Below are positions 1 through 16,500 of a DNA stretch of 64,000 nucleotides, one piece after another. A program made the translations under genes and the position numbers. The notes below the pieces were generated by a model. The model was not told where the DNA came from. It searched no databases and was given only the letters and a program-made list of their open reading frames with translations. The stretch's first letter is position 1. Every line of letters begins with the position of its first letter. Source of the stretch: Allodiplogaster sudhausi (lineage: Eukaryota > Nematoda > Chromadorea > Rhabditida > Diplogasteridae); assembly GCA_945643635.1 (NCBI GenBank), contig CALZFC010000013.1, positions 582,501-646,500 on the forward strand, in the 5' to 3' direction.

Positions 1-2752
<2,752 letters not shown>

Positions 2753-4540
2753 GACCGCCGTCCTCGCTCCCAATCGTCGAGTCAGCCCTCCTCCCATCTG
2801 CTGGCCACTCCTCGCTGCGTCGTCGTCGACCGAGAAGCCATCGCATCGCAGCATCACCGCCTCTCCACGCCGACAGGCGAAGACGTCGAGCGGTTTGTGC
2901 TTTTTGGCGGGGAAAAAATTTGAATAATATTTTGGCGCGAAAATTTAAAATTCAAATAATTAGAAAAAAATAATAATAATAGGAATAAAGTTTGCAGATC
3001 ATCATATTAAGAATACATAATGAACGCTATTATCCGGCATTAAATAGTTTCACAGTTTCATGCGCTTCTCAAAATAGCACAAAGGAGGCGATATGCACAT
3101 GTATGCATGTATTCTCTGCTTATGATAGCCATTTATTTATTTACTTTTATAAGCTTATGTCCCTATTTTTTCTTCTACGTTTATCGTTTGCGACAAGATT
3201 GCCTTTCCATTTTAGCGGCGCGGGACCAGTAAAAGCGCCTGTCACACTACTAGTCTAATTTATGTAGATTCTCAATTTTTATTTTTATATATTTTTTATC
3301 TACCATTTAATTAGTCATTGACTCCTTCCCTAATCGCTTCATACTGTGCAATTTTGCGTCAACACTGATATTTATGTTTTTTTTTTCTTCTTCATCGTCT
3401 TCCTTGTGCTATCTTATTGTTAGTTGTTCTGTGATTTAAATAAAGTGTAATTATAAGCATAAGATTTGAGAGTAAGTTTCAGTCTGGCGCGTCGCGGCTC
3501 GCGTCGCGGTTCGCGCATATCGCTCGGCCTGCCCGAGGAGCACTCACCGCCCGGGATGGGCGGCAATACGAGCAGGTTTGGGGAGGGGCGAAAAGTGCAG
3601 ATTTATTTTTAGTGCAATTTAAATTTAGAACAACTTAGCATTTAATACAAACTCATGTTATTTTTTTTTCCTTTTTAGTAGAGATTCATTTTAATACGGA
3701 TTTATTTTTGAACAGATTCATTTTAGTACAGAATAATTTTAGGACAGATTCAATTAATACGGATTCATTTTTAGTACGGGTTCGTTTTAGAACAGATTCA
3801 TTTTAGTAATGAATTTGTTTTAGTATAGAATAATTTTAGAGCAGATTCATTCAAGAACTGATTGATTTTAATACAGATTCATTTTAGTAGTCCTCATATT
3901 TTATACGTATAAAGTGTAATAATAATAGTAAGTAGGTTATTTTTTTACTAATAAAAAAAATTAATTAATTAAACATTATTTAATTTAAAAATAATTAATT
4001 AATTGATTATTACAATAGACGCGGCAGCCGCGCCGGCCAGATGGAGGGACGCGAGTCGGCGCGCAGCAATGGAGGAGTCGTCACGCTCATGGAAGCAGTC
4101 AAACTGAGCAGGTTTGAGAGAGAGGGGGAGGGATAGAGAGAGAGGGAGAGAGAGAGGAAGAGAGAGAGATAGAGCGAATGAGAGAGAGAGAAAGAGTGAG
4201 AAAGATAGAGAGAGAGCGAGAGAAACGGGTAGAGATAAAAGAAAGTATGGAGATGAGTTTGAAAGACCGAATAAGCGGTGATGAAGCCGAAGATAGCGAA
4301 TGGTCGAATCATTGAATTGATAAATATAAGACCACACAACAATTCCACTATCAATTAGCTATCGGATTGGATGAGTTTATGAGAGTTGCGAGGTGTTGCC
4401 AAACCAGCGTTGCGCAAAAATTGGTGTTATCTTCTGGATGAAATTTATCTTACATTAACCTCGTCAAGTCTTATGTTAGTTAATAAAAGAAATAAGACCC
4501 AATTTTCACTGATAGAGAATGAAATATTTTTTTCAATCTC

Positions 4541-4586
<46 letters not shown>

Positions 4587-7500
4587 TAGTATATATATAA
4601 ATATGTAAATGTAAATATAAATATATATATATTTATATATATTTATAAATAGTATTGTATAAATATTCTTTCCATTTGTATTTACAGCTATCAATGCTCA
4701 CTGCTGATTTCGACGTGGGCAAAGCTCCGCCGCGACCAGCACGTCTTCAGCCAGGTCTTCAAGTCAGTGTCCAAATACAAAATTGCACTTTCTTTATTAG
4801 TACCCCTGGGCGATACTATTTGTCAATACACTTTAGACGGAAGGGCACAATTAAAGTTACGGGTACTAATAGAGACAAAACGGTGTATATATGTACCTAT
4901 TTATGGTTCTTTATTTTGATTTCATTTATACACACTTTATTATAGTGTGCCAATTATTTAGTGCAGCAACAAGAAAGAACTCCCAAGAAAATCGCCTCGT
5001 TTTATCTTTTACCTATTTTTCTTGTAAATAATTTTTTTTAAGTTAATGAGAAGGATTTATTTTTAATTTTATTCATTTGTGTGAATGCTTAAAATCCTTA
5101 CTATTTGCAAAAGGAAAGAGCGCGAAAAAAAAATTTCAAAATTACAGAGACCTTTGCTGCAAATCGGCCGTGTCACGTGAAATCTTCCAGAAAATGTCTA
5201 TTCTCGAGGGATTCAAGGTATGTGTGATGCGGATGTAAAAGAAAATTTTTTTTGTTAATTAAGATATGGGACTTTTATTCAAATGTAATGTTAAATTATG
5301 CTAATTATTTGCAAATTATCTGCAAATTATGCAAATGTAAAAAAAAACTTTACTTAATTAAGCTTTGTGACTTTTATACAAAAGTAAAAAAAAACTTAAT
5401 TATTTTTCTTAATGCTAATTAAGCACGAGCAACTTTTAAAACTTGAGAGGGAGAATTTATATTAGAAAGTTATGTAGCAATAAAAAATAAACGCACCTCT
5501 TTATTCTGTTTCCATAATTTGCCCTAAATAGCCTTTATAATAAATTGATTTGTGCCGTGTGCCATTAAAGGAAGTATTAGACGAATAATAATAATACAGT
5601 AGCGCTAGAGAACAATTTTGAATATGCGCGCGAGCTTTCATAACGATCTTTTTTTTTTTTTATAAAATAGGAGTGCTCATCTGAAAGTTCCGTACCTAAC
5701 TAATTATCTACTTCGGCAGTTTGTAAAGTTCATCCGTTCATCTTATTCATCTTGTTCATCCTTAGGGCAAGATGAACTTTACAACAAGGTGTTTTCCATT
5801 GAAACTTATAAGATGAACTTTACAACAGGTGAACGAGATGAACGAATGAATTTTACAAACTGCCATCTACCTCTCAGTTTTCCAGTTATTATTGTGCTCA
5901 CAATATGATGGAAGAGAATACCGCTTAAATCTTCGTCTACATACAAATGTGTCAAGCCAAAGTGAAAACAAAACATTTGCGTATGGGAAAAAAAACTTAC
6001 CAGGGAATACTCAGAAACCCTGAGCTCGAAATATACGAAAATTATGTCTTCATCGAAATCCCTTGAAAATTTACGAATCGGAATAAAATAAATAGTTTGC
6101 TGGCATGCATAAGCAATTTTTTTAAATAATTTTTTCAAGACTAGATTATGTTGAAATATATATTTTTCACCAGAGGCCGGAGGATGGGATGGGGGGCTGG
6201 GTGGCTATTCGCAGGTTTCCTTCAGCGAATCGTAGTCGTGACCGCCAGAGAGATCTATGGGCACCCTCGATAGTTGTTGCCATGCATACGTAATTATTTT
6301 TTAAATAAATTTTTGAAGAATAGATTATTTCGAAATATATTTTCACCGCTTGCGTACAAATCAGTTAGGTAATTATTCCTTGATTAATCGTTATTTTCTC
6401 ATTTCTAGTCGACGGCAGATAATTGATCAGTCATTTTCTACATTTCAACTAACATTTCAATGCGGCACAAAAGAATTACACTTTGGAGCGGAGCTCCTTT
6501 CAATTTTGATTGTTTCCGAAAAAAATGGTTGGTCTCTGGTTTTTGCATGTCATTATTGTAGAAATTTATTGCGCCTCCTGTTTTCCCATAATCGTTCATA
6601 AAAATGCCCCGACTACCAATAAAATGTCAAATTTTCTTCGAGTCATGAAGCCTGGCAATTGGTAAAAAAAAACTAGTAAAAGAACAGGTTTACTTAAATG
6701 CATTGCGATGTATGTATTTTCATCGGAAATAATAAAAACACGCTTACGTGCTACCAGCTGCATTTTGTAATGGAAATACAGATGAAGAAACAAAAAAAAA
6801 ACTCGAAACATACATTTGCAATGCCAATCCTTTTAATGCAGCTTAACATAACATAATGAACAAAAATCGAAACACTTAAGCATGCAAAAACCGGAAGGGG
6901 TCTGGGGATCGCCATGCGGCACAAAAAATAAATTACATTTTGGAACAAAGCTCCTTAATATCATAACTGTTTCCAAAAAAAATCTTTGGTCTCTGGTTTG
7001 CATATCATAGTTGTAGGAATTTGCACGAAAGAGCGATTACTTTCACGAAACATTTATACGGGATAATGGAGGGGGGTAGGGAAGAGGGGAGGATGGGATA
7101 TGGAGCTGGTTGGCTATTCGCAGGTGTCCTTCAGCGAACCGTAGTCGTGACCGCCAGAGAGATCGATGGGCACCCTCGTGTTGTGGAAGACCGTGTAGTG
7201 CCAGGCGTCTCCCTTGCCTTGAATGTTCATGTGGCCCCATTCGAATTCCTTGGAATCGATCGGATAGAATGACACGGCGTTCGTCTGGCACTTTCTGTTG
7301 CAGATGTGGACGATCTTCAGGCAGTAGCTGTCCTGAATGAAGACAATATTAGTTGTGTAGATTACGAGAACAAAGTAGTAAGTTGTACTTTCGTAAACTT
7401 GACTTTGAGAGTTCGTTAAACTAACGAAGAACCAGTTGTGCGCGTCGCCATTGATCGTGTGCTCCGTCTTCCCATCCACAGTGACATTCATGCGAGTCAG

Positions 7501-10500
7501 AAACTTGTTAGCTAAAAAAAAGCTAAATTGCTTTTTTTTTTAAATTAAATAATTACTTCTCGAAATGAATAATTATAGAAAATATTCTTCTCAAGTTCTC
7601 AGCCCATTTATGTATTTTTTAGTAATCAAATTCTGACAGCTGAGAGTGTTGTAGTCCCACAACCGACGGTGGCATTGTCATTCTTGAGCCAATCTTTACG
7701 GCAGTAGAGCGTGAAAGTCGCCTTGATCGGGCTGCCGGCCGAAGCCAGAGAAAACAGCGCAAACGCGCCACTCAGGACGAGGACGGAGAAGCGAGCCATT
7801 TCTAGGACATAAAAGAAGTAAACTATTTGATCATTACAAACATTTGGGATAGAGCTCTTAGCTGAAATAATTGGGCTAGAATTCAGAGGGATAAACTTGG
7901 GAAGAAGAGCGCACCCAGAGTCGACAGATCGCCAGAGGAGAAGAAGCGGAGAATGACGATGATGTCGGCCAATTTTTCTCTTTTATACGGTTTTCAAAGG
8001 AGAAATTCAAGTGCATTAATAGTAGAAAAGAAGAATTTCTAAACGAGTGCATACTTACATGGCAAAAGTTCAACGATTCGAAAGAAACCCTTTGCAACGC
8101 ACGCAGAGCACATTCGCTTTTCATCAATTTTGCAATAGCGACAACCCTGGATGTGGTCGTTTCTAACTGATCGACATTGGAATAATTTAAATATGCTAAA
8201 TGTGTCTAATTATAAGCCAAATATGGCGCACGTTATGAATAGAACTAACTTACCTTCACGATTACTTTATAATTTCAGTTATGTGTATATTTTTCTACAC
8301 TTATTATTGTGTGAAATTTCGAAATTCGGATTCATTTTCGCGCAAATAGGGTTTCAAAATAGCCCCCCCCCCCCTTCAAACAAAAAAAAAGTACTACTAA
8401 AAGGGGTATTCGGCGATTACCTTCAGTATTGCTAAAAAAAAAAAACTCAGAATCAATGCGCGCGTGTTCATGTTTTTTGCTCAACTCTCTAACAACCGTG
8501 CGTTTTCAAGTTATTATTGCTCACAATACGATGAAGGAAAATCGCTCAATTCATCGCGTGTACAAATGTTTCAAGCCACAATGGAAAGACACATTTGCAT
8601 ACGGAAAAAAAACTTACCAGGGAATAATCAGAAACTCGAAATATACAATTTATGTCTCAATCAAATCCCTTGAAAATTTACATCCTGGAATAAAAGAAAT
8701 AGTTGACCAGTATTCGCTTTTATCAATTTGCAGTATTATTAATAGCAAATAATTGAATGGCAACAATTCATCAAGTCAAAGTAAACCCATTTAAAACATC
8801 GTAAACAATAGAAAAAAAGTAATTGATATTGATTGGAAGTATAACTCCAATACAACAATGTCGCTTCCGTTCAATTGGGGATAGACTACAGATAGGCATA
8901 AGCTGATTGTGAGTCTGAAAAAAAAAACCGATGAACTTTTGGGGGAAATGATGATGATTACGTGTTCTTATTCTTAGGTGCATTAGTAACGGCAATTCTT
9001 TTAATGCAGATGATACATATATAACAGAGGAAAAAAAACAAAAATCGAAACATTTAAGCGTGCACAAAAACGGGAAGGGACCACTGGCCATCCTTCCGGG
9101 GAGCCGTAGTTGTGACCAGTGGACAGGTCGATCGAGAGTTGTGATAGACTCCCAATACTACTCCATCGCCCCCCCCCTCTCCACAAATTGGCAGCCCACG
9201 TTGCTAGCCTCTTATTGTCTGATTTTCTCTCGTTTTATGCTTATGTTCACTATATCCTTTTCAATGCAATGCGAGCCAGATAAACACATATATAGCACTT
9301 GTAGCGATACTCTCCTCTGCCACATCACGGTCCATTCGCCGTGTACTGATTGACCGGAACGCAGGACCAGGCCTTCGTCGGGCACTTCGTATGGCAGAGC
9401 TGTCGATATGATCTTGATGAAGTATTTGTCCTCCTGTAAGCAACAATATTAGCTGTAGACAGGGAAATAAAAAAAAAATTTGGGGATATCTTTTTAGCGG
9501 AAATAATAATGCTCAAGAATTCTGAGGGAAGAACTGAAAGAGAAGAACGAAGTACCCAGAGTCGGCAGATCGTCAAAGGAGAAGGAACGAAGAATGAGAA
9601 TGAGCTCGGACAATTTCTCATGTTTGTATGCATTTCAAAGGACAAATTAAAGTGCATATGAATATCGCAACAAGTTCATAAGATGCCATATTGTTTCCTC
9701 GCTATCTCACGACTATTTGTAAGAATGGTATTCGCTTTTCATCAATTTTTGAATAGCGACAACTCTGGACAAAGGCATGTTTCGCTGAGCGAAATAGTGT
9801 TAATTTGCATATTATAGAATGGATCCAATTAAACTCCAAAGTCGTTCTCTACTTGAACTGATCTATTTTTTCTGGATTTTATCACATCTCCAATAGGAAA
9901 TTAATCAAAAATTACTTCAACAAATTATCTTAATTAAGCTCAAATTAAGTTTATATTTCAAATAAACTTTTTGGACATGTGTTTACGCCAAGATGAAAGC
10001 TTGTAAACACTGAAAAAAAAACATTCTAGGATTGTTGTTCCCCGGATGAATCCCTAATTTCTCATCACTACTCGATAATAGGTATTTGAACAATTAATAT
10101 TTCATATTGCAACCGCCCGTTTAATGCAATAAAAAAGAACTCAGTACAAATTCGACCAAGAATACAAATAATACAAATAGCTAGTAGAAGAACAGGCTTA
10201 CATAAGTGACACTTAAATGCATTTGAACAACAAAAAGCGAAAGATTTAAACGGGAATTATGCTTGGGAGAGGAGGAGTGTAGGCCAAGAGGCTAGAGGGA
10301 TGGAAGTGGTCGGAGGAGCGTTGGACTCGTCCAAGTCACCTCGCTGAATGCGTTCTACTCACAGTGGTCCTTCAGGGACTCGTAGTCGTGCCCGCCGGAG
10401 AGATCGATGGGCACGTCTTTGTTGTAGGAGCCCATGTGGCGATAGGCCGAGTCGCCCTCCACCACTCTCTATTCGTCGTCGCTGTCAGTGATGGGGAAGT

Positions 10501-13500
10501 ATGACCAGACGCTCTTTGGGCAATCCGAACGGCAGCGGTGGATGATCTTCAGGAAGTACTTGTCCTATAACAACAAAAGTGTCTTCAGGAAGTACTTGTC
10601 CTGTAACAACAAAAGTATCTTCAGGAAGTACTCGTAATGTAACAACAAAAGTATCCTCAGGAAGTACTTGTCCTGTAACAAGAAAAGTATCATCAGGCAG
10701 TACTAGTCCTGTAAGCAACAAATGTTAGCTGTAGATTACGAGCAGATTAGAACTTTATATTCGCCAGATGACAGTAATCCCTCTATGAAACTAGACTTTG
10801 ATGCAGTCAAAGAAACTTACGGGTTGGAAGAAATAGTTGTGGGCGTCGCCTGAGATCGTGTGTTCTGTCTTGCCATCCACAGGGAGGTCAGGCGTGGAGG
10901 TCAACAACTTGCGACCTCAAAAAACAGATGAAATTGTTATTTATTAAAATTAAGATAATTACCTACTTCTCGACTTACATACATATAGTGTGTAATTGTG
11001 GAAATTTTCTTTTGAAGTTGTACGACTCCGTTTTTCAAATGCGAAAGGAACTTGTGCGCGGGGGCTCATCTATGGATGCTTTCTAGTGTTTTAAATCTTC
11101 AAATTCTGACTGAAGAAAGTTGAGTAGTCCCACAACTCGACGGTGACCGTGTGATTCTTGAGCCAATCTTTACGGCAGTAGAGCGTGAAAGTCGCCTTGA
11201 TAGGATTGCCGGCCGAAGCCAGCGAAAACAGCTCAAACGCGCCAATCAAGAAGAGGAGCGAGAAGCGAGCCATTTCTAGAACAATAAACAAGGAAAGACT
11301 AGGTAATTGATCACGAAAAATTTTGGATATCTTTTTAGCGGAAATAATAACGCAAGAATTCATAGGGATGATTTGAAAGAGAAGAGCGTACCCAGAGTCG
11401 ACTGATCGCCAGAGGAGAAGGAACGAAGAATGAGGATGTTCCTCATTTTTATATGCATTTCAAAGAAGATATTAAAATGCATTACTAGTTCAAAATAAAA
11501 AAATTATGCAACAAGCTCATAAATTCTCTTCCTGTTTCCTCGTAATCTCACCTCTTTGAGCAATATTACGCTTTAAATAAATTTTACAGTATAATTAATA
11601 CCAAATAATTTCACGACAACGGTTTAACGAATCAAAATAAACAATTTAAAACGCACGTACGTAAACAGCAGAAAAAACCATTCTGGGACTTGACATTGCT
11701 TGAAAATATGGCCAATTTACTAATTGACTTACGCACATTTGATACTAGATTACAGATATGTACATAGAATAAGCTGAAATCGGGAAAGAATCGTATGAAC
11801 TGTTGACAACTGAACGATCGCGGAAAACGTACTTAATTTCAAATACTATAGACACCATGAAACGTCAAGAATTCGAACATGTCCATTTTACCAACTGCCA
11901 ACTTCATAAAACTTACAATTAAATATAAGCATTTTTATTTCTCACAATCAGAGCTATAATTTGGATATTTTAAAATGGATTCAATGATCTATCTTCACGA
12001 GTACTTTATCATTTCAGTTGTATGCATATTTCTTCAGCACTTAATGTGCTGTGCAGTTCGAAATTTTTGAAATTCAGTTTCAAGAAAATACGCTTAGCAA
12101 ATGATCTCATCTTAAGAAGCTTCTCATGGTCAGCTCGCAATGAATCCTTAATTGGGGTTTGAATGCGCGCCCTCTCAGAGATGAGCAGAGGGGCGCGAAG
12201 CGGTAGCGAGCGGATTAGCACGTGAGTTATGGGTTATGAAATAACAAGGGGGTTAGTCTTCATTCTACGCTCAAGTGTCCGTAAGAGGTGGTGTGGTTAC
12301 CCGGCCCGCCCCCACCCGTTAAGCAATGAAAGAAACCGGCTCGAACTGTATGGAGTTTGGTGTTATATTCCCAGGTCCGAGGAGGACGTTCTTGACGAAA
12401 GGACTACAGAAGTCTTCCCACAGAAGTGACGGATGCGATTTGGCGAGCAGCAGGGCAGTCCATGGCAGCAAGCACGCGAAAGATGTACGAGGGTAGCGAG
12501 CGAGCTAGGATCGCTTTCTGCAGAGGAATCGGGATGGACCCGGATAGCCCTTTTGCGCTGTGTGCATATGTTGCACGCAAGTTTGCCGACGGAGCTTCGG
12601 CGGCGACATTGACGACTGCGACAGCAGCATTCAAAACGGCGACTGGGCAGGCGGTCAACCATCTCAGAGAAGGGGCGGTTGTGGACATGGTGTGTTCAAG
12701 TTATCAGATCATTTTACTCTAGTTCTGTTTATCGCGGCTTTTCAAGAACCCAGGAGTTCTCAAGGGTGAAGGCGGCAGCTCAGCGGCAGAAGGCTGTTCG
12801 CCATCATTCAGCGGCCGAGAGGGCGGATGTAGACAAGCTGATCGCATGGGCGTTACGGGAGGGTTCGAAGCAGGAGGACATCCGGATTGGGCTGTTTGCA
12901 GCCTTGGCCATGGCGGCACTGCTCAGGGTGTCGGAAGCGGTGGCCCTGCAGCGCAAGGATGTCAAGAAGGAAGGTAATGTCGTGGCCATTTCCATCCGCG
13001 GAGCCAAGAACGACCAGAACAAGGAGGGAAGGGTGACGAGTGTCATTGCTGAAGCCAACTCGCTCGGTGAGAGGCTCTTCAACTCACATATGGACTGGGT
13101 CCCGTCCCATGGTGAAGTTTACATTTTTGCGAGTAGAAGTACCGGAAGGCCATTCACCACTTCTACCATGAGAAAGGAACTCGGCAGAGCTTGTGATGAG
13201 GCGGGCATTGCTCGCATCACCCCGCATCAACTCAGGGTGGGCGGGGATCGTATCCGGCGCGACTCTGGACCAAATCCGAATCCGAGGTAGATGGCGCTCA
13301 GTGGGAGGAATGAGTCTGTACATCAAAGACTCACTGCCGGCGTAAGGGGGCGCTCTTTCTCTTTAGGCCAACAAGTTTTGGGGAGTTGTACAATAGCTGA
13401 GGTGTACATAGGCTGTTTTTGTTTTACCCTATGAGGACAATTTTCAGTTGTATTGACAGCGTCATAACGAGAATTGTAAATACTGTGTTTGGCTGCTATA

Positions 13501-16500
13501 GCACTGTATTAATGTCTTCCACAATGTGTAATGTGTACATATTGTTGTACAGGTTGTTGTTCATGGTGCATTATCCCTGGTCTTGGTTTTGCCAGTGTAT
13601 ATACGGACACGGACGATAAAGCGTATACAACTGTAATTGTGCGAGTCTCTGAGAGGGGAGGGGTTCAAACGGAGATTATGGGGAGCGACGGAAGGAGCGT
13701 AGCGAACTGTAGGAGCACCCATAATTAGCATTCGGTCAAAGGCTTGGGTCAGTATATTAATGATTATCAACAACAGAATATTGATCAGTCATATTCTACA
13801 TTTCACCCGCCAATATAATGCAGTATAATGCAAAACAAATGAGCATAATATTTAGAACACAAAAGCTTACGTGCTCTTAGGTGCATTTGTAACGGAAGTC
13901 TTTTTAAATGCAGATGAATATAACCGGAGAAACAACAAAAAGCGAAACATTTATACGGGAATTAGGCTTGGGAGAGGAGGAGTGTAGGGGCAAGAGGGAT
14001 GTTGGAGGGAAGTGATCGGAGGATGTTGCCTCCTCCAAAGGCACCGACAAACGGCTCTACCCACACTGGTCATGAAGGTCTTCGTAGTCTCGACCGCCAG
14101 AGAGATCGATGGGCACGTCTTTGTTGTAGAAGGCGGTGTGGCGATAGGCTATTTGGAGGGGGGGGATACCTCACAACAACTGTCCATTCGTCGTTGCTGT
14201 AAGTGACCGGGAAGAACGACCAGACGCGCTCCGGGCAATCCGAACGGCAGCGGTGGATGATCTTCAGGAAGTACTTGTCCTGTAACAACAAAATTATCTT
14301 CAGAAAGTACTTTTTCTGTAACAACAAAAGTATCTTCAGAAAGTACTTCTTCTGCAAGAACAATTGTAGGTGTAGATTACGAGAGCAAAAATCAGTAGTA
14401 ATTTATGCTCACATATATTCTCATCAGGAGACATTAATCCCTTTATATATGTAACCCGAATTTGAATGAATTAAACGGACTAACCATTTCGTAAAACGGG
14501 TTGTCAGCATCACCGTCATTCGAGCGTTCTGTCTTGCCATCCACAAGGACATCGTCCAGTCGGCTCACAAACTTGTGTTCTCAAAAAAATATTAATTTTA
14601 TTAATTAATTACTTCTTGAAATAAGTAATTATAAAAATTTATAGAAGAATTTTATAACTTTTTAAACGACTTCTTTGGGTAAAGAGTATCGGTTGGCTTA
14701 CGACTTTCCAGGGCCGGGCCGGGCCCAAAAAAACTTTGGCCGGCTCGCAGGCCCGATTGGGCCCAACAATGAATGTTCGTAACACGAGCATGAAAAATTC
14801 TGAATTTCAAAATATATTGTAGCTCATAGGACTTTTTTTTTCCCAGAATTTTTGAAAAATGGGCCCACGGGCGGGCTCAAAATTCCAGGGCCCGGAAATG
14901 GATCGGGCCGGGCTGGCCGAGTCCTTGGGCCCGACGGGCCGGGCCGGCCCAAAAGTTTTGGGCCCGTTTGCACCTCTGCTCACGATGGAAAGTGCCAAAT
15001 TGGAAAAAGTCTTGATTCCAGATAACTTTATTTCCTTTGTACGTTTTTGAGTGCAGAATGTACATTAAAGCGGCAGCTCATTCCTTCTTTTGAATATTTT
15101 AATTCGTCAAATTCTCGACCGCCGGAGCTGTGGTAGTCCCACAACTCAACGATAGCCGTGCGATTATAGAGCCAATCTTCTCGGCAGTAGAGCGTGAATG
15201 CAATCAAAACATAATCGCTGGAGGCCATCGAAAACAGCGCAAACGCGCCAATCAAGAAGACGAGGGAGAAGCGACGCATTTCTGGAACAATAAATACATA
15301 AACAAGGATGGACAGACAATAAGCTATTTGACCATTTTAAGATTGATGGAAGAGTTATCGCTGAAATAAAATGGTGCGAGAATTTAAAGGGATGAATTGA
15401 CAGAGAAGAGCGGACCCAGAGTCGACAGCTCGCGAGTGGAGAAGGAGCGAAGAATGAGCATGAGCTCGGCCAATTCTCACTTTTATACGGATTTCAAAGG
15501 ACAAATTAATGTGCATTTTAAGAAAAATAAAATAAGAATTTTGCACCATTTGCACGCGAACGCTTCTTCATTTCTCGTAGTCTCTCCTCTCGGACCACAA
15601 TTAGCATTTAATTAATTTTGCAACTATACAAATGATACATAAATAATTGCATGGCAACAGCTCAATGACTCAATCAATATAAACCGTTCAAAACGCACGT
15701 ACATCAGAAAACGAATGAAACCTTGAATATCATTTGGTCAACTCGAGTCAGTATTTTTTCAAGATAAATGACAGAGGATAATCGAATCCAGCGGATTGAA
15801 CACCTTGAGTTGCACTCTTTCTTATGTCTTTGGTCAAAAATAGAAGCGCCTGTGCGCATCAGAGTTCACAGATGTTTGCTTTTCTTCTGGATTATATGAT
15901 ATCTCTAAAGGAAATTGGTGTGAAAATTGCGTTAAATAAATTAATTTAATTAGTCTATAATAAATTACTTACAATTAATCATTTACTTAAAAAAAATTTT
16001 GTCTCCAGAGCGGCCAATCGTCGTGTGATCTGAATGCGCATTTCCGCTATCTGACCGAACTCTTCGATACGCTCCTCGCTGACGTCTCGCAGCCGGCCAA
16101 GACTGTACAGGTTCGACGGCGGCGAAATATTATTTAATATTATTAATACAAGTAATATTTGCATTACTAATATTGTTATTATAATTTCATGTTATTATTA
16201 TTGCTAATATTATTCAGTATGTTTTTTTAGAAATCTAAATAAAAATATCAGAAATCTGAAAAAGAAGAAAAAAAAATTAAGTCATAAAAAGAGAATAAAT
16301 GTTATTTTTTATTTATTTATTTATTTTTTTAATGTTCTTGTACGATACTCTGCTCTTTTGACTCACCAGTCTCGCTGCATCGACATTGGCACACGGCACT
16401 GTGCGATGAGCGAGAAGACAGTGGGCGGCGTCTGGGAGCAGCTGGGCGAGACGCTTGCAGAGGTGTGTTTTGTGCGGGAAGATATTAAATACCGTATTTT

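Larger units (their letters stand above)
14057..15279 (-). pseudogene. TTR-like copy D, frameshifted and interrupted
   Basis: Exon 1 (ATG 15,277-15,279) reads MRRFSLVFLIGAFALFSMAS, then AFTLYCREDWLYN and IVELWDYHSSGG. Exon 2 (about 14,483-14,572) reads VLVDGKTERSNDGDADN. Exon 3 begins DKYFLKIIHRCRSDCPERVW and keeps the Trp of NDEWTVV, but then meets eight consecutive C bases (14,160 region) that put DVPIDLSGGRDYEDLHDQCG out of frame. Intron 1 has been enlarged by a GC-rich foldback element (14,709-14,978). Exon 1 is more diverged from A and C than they are from each other, so D is probably the oldest copy. Confidence 0.7.

Noticed and set aside
12426..13333. Bacterial integrase acquired by horizontal transfer
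   Set aside because: High GC is suggestive, but inverted termini and placement inside a nematode gene array fit a eukaryotic YR transposon better; no bacterial neighbours.
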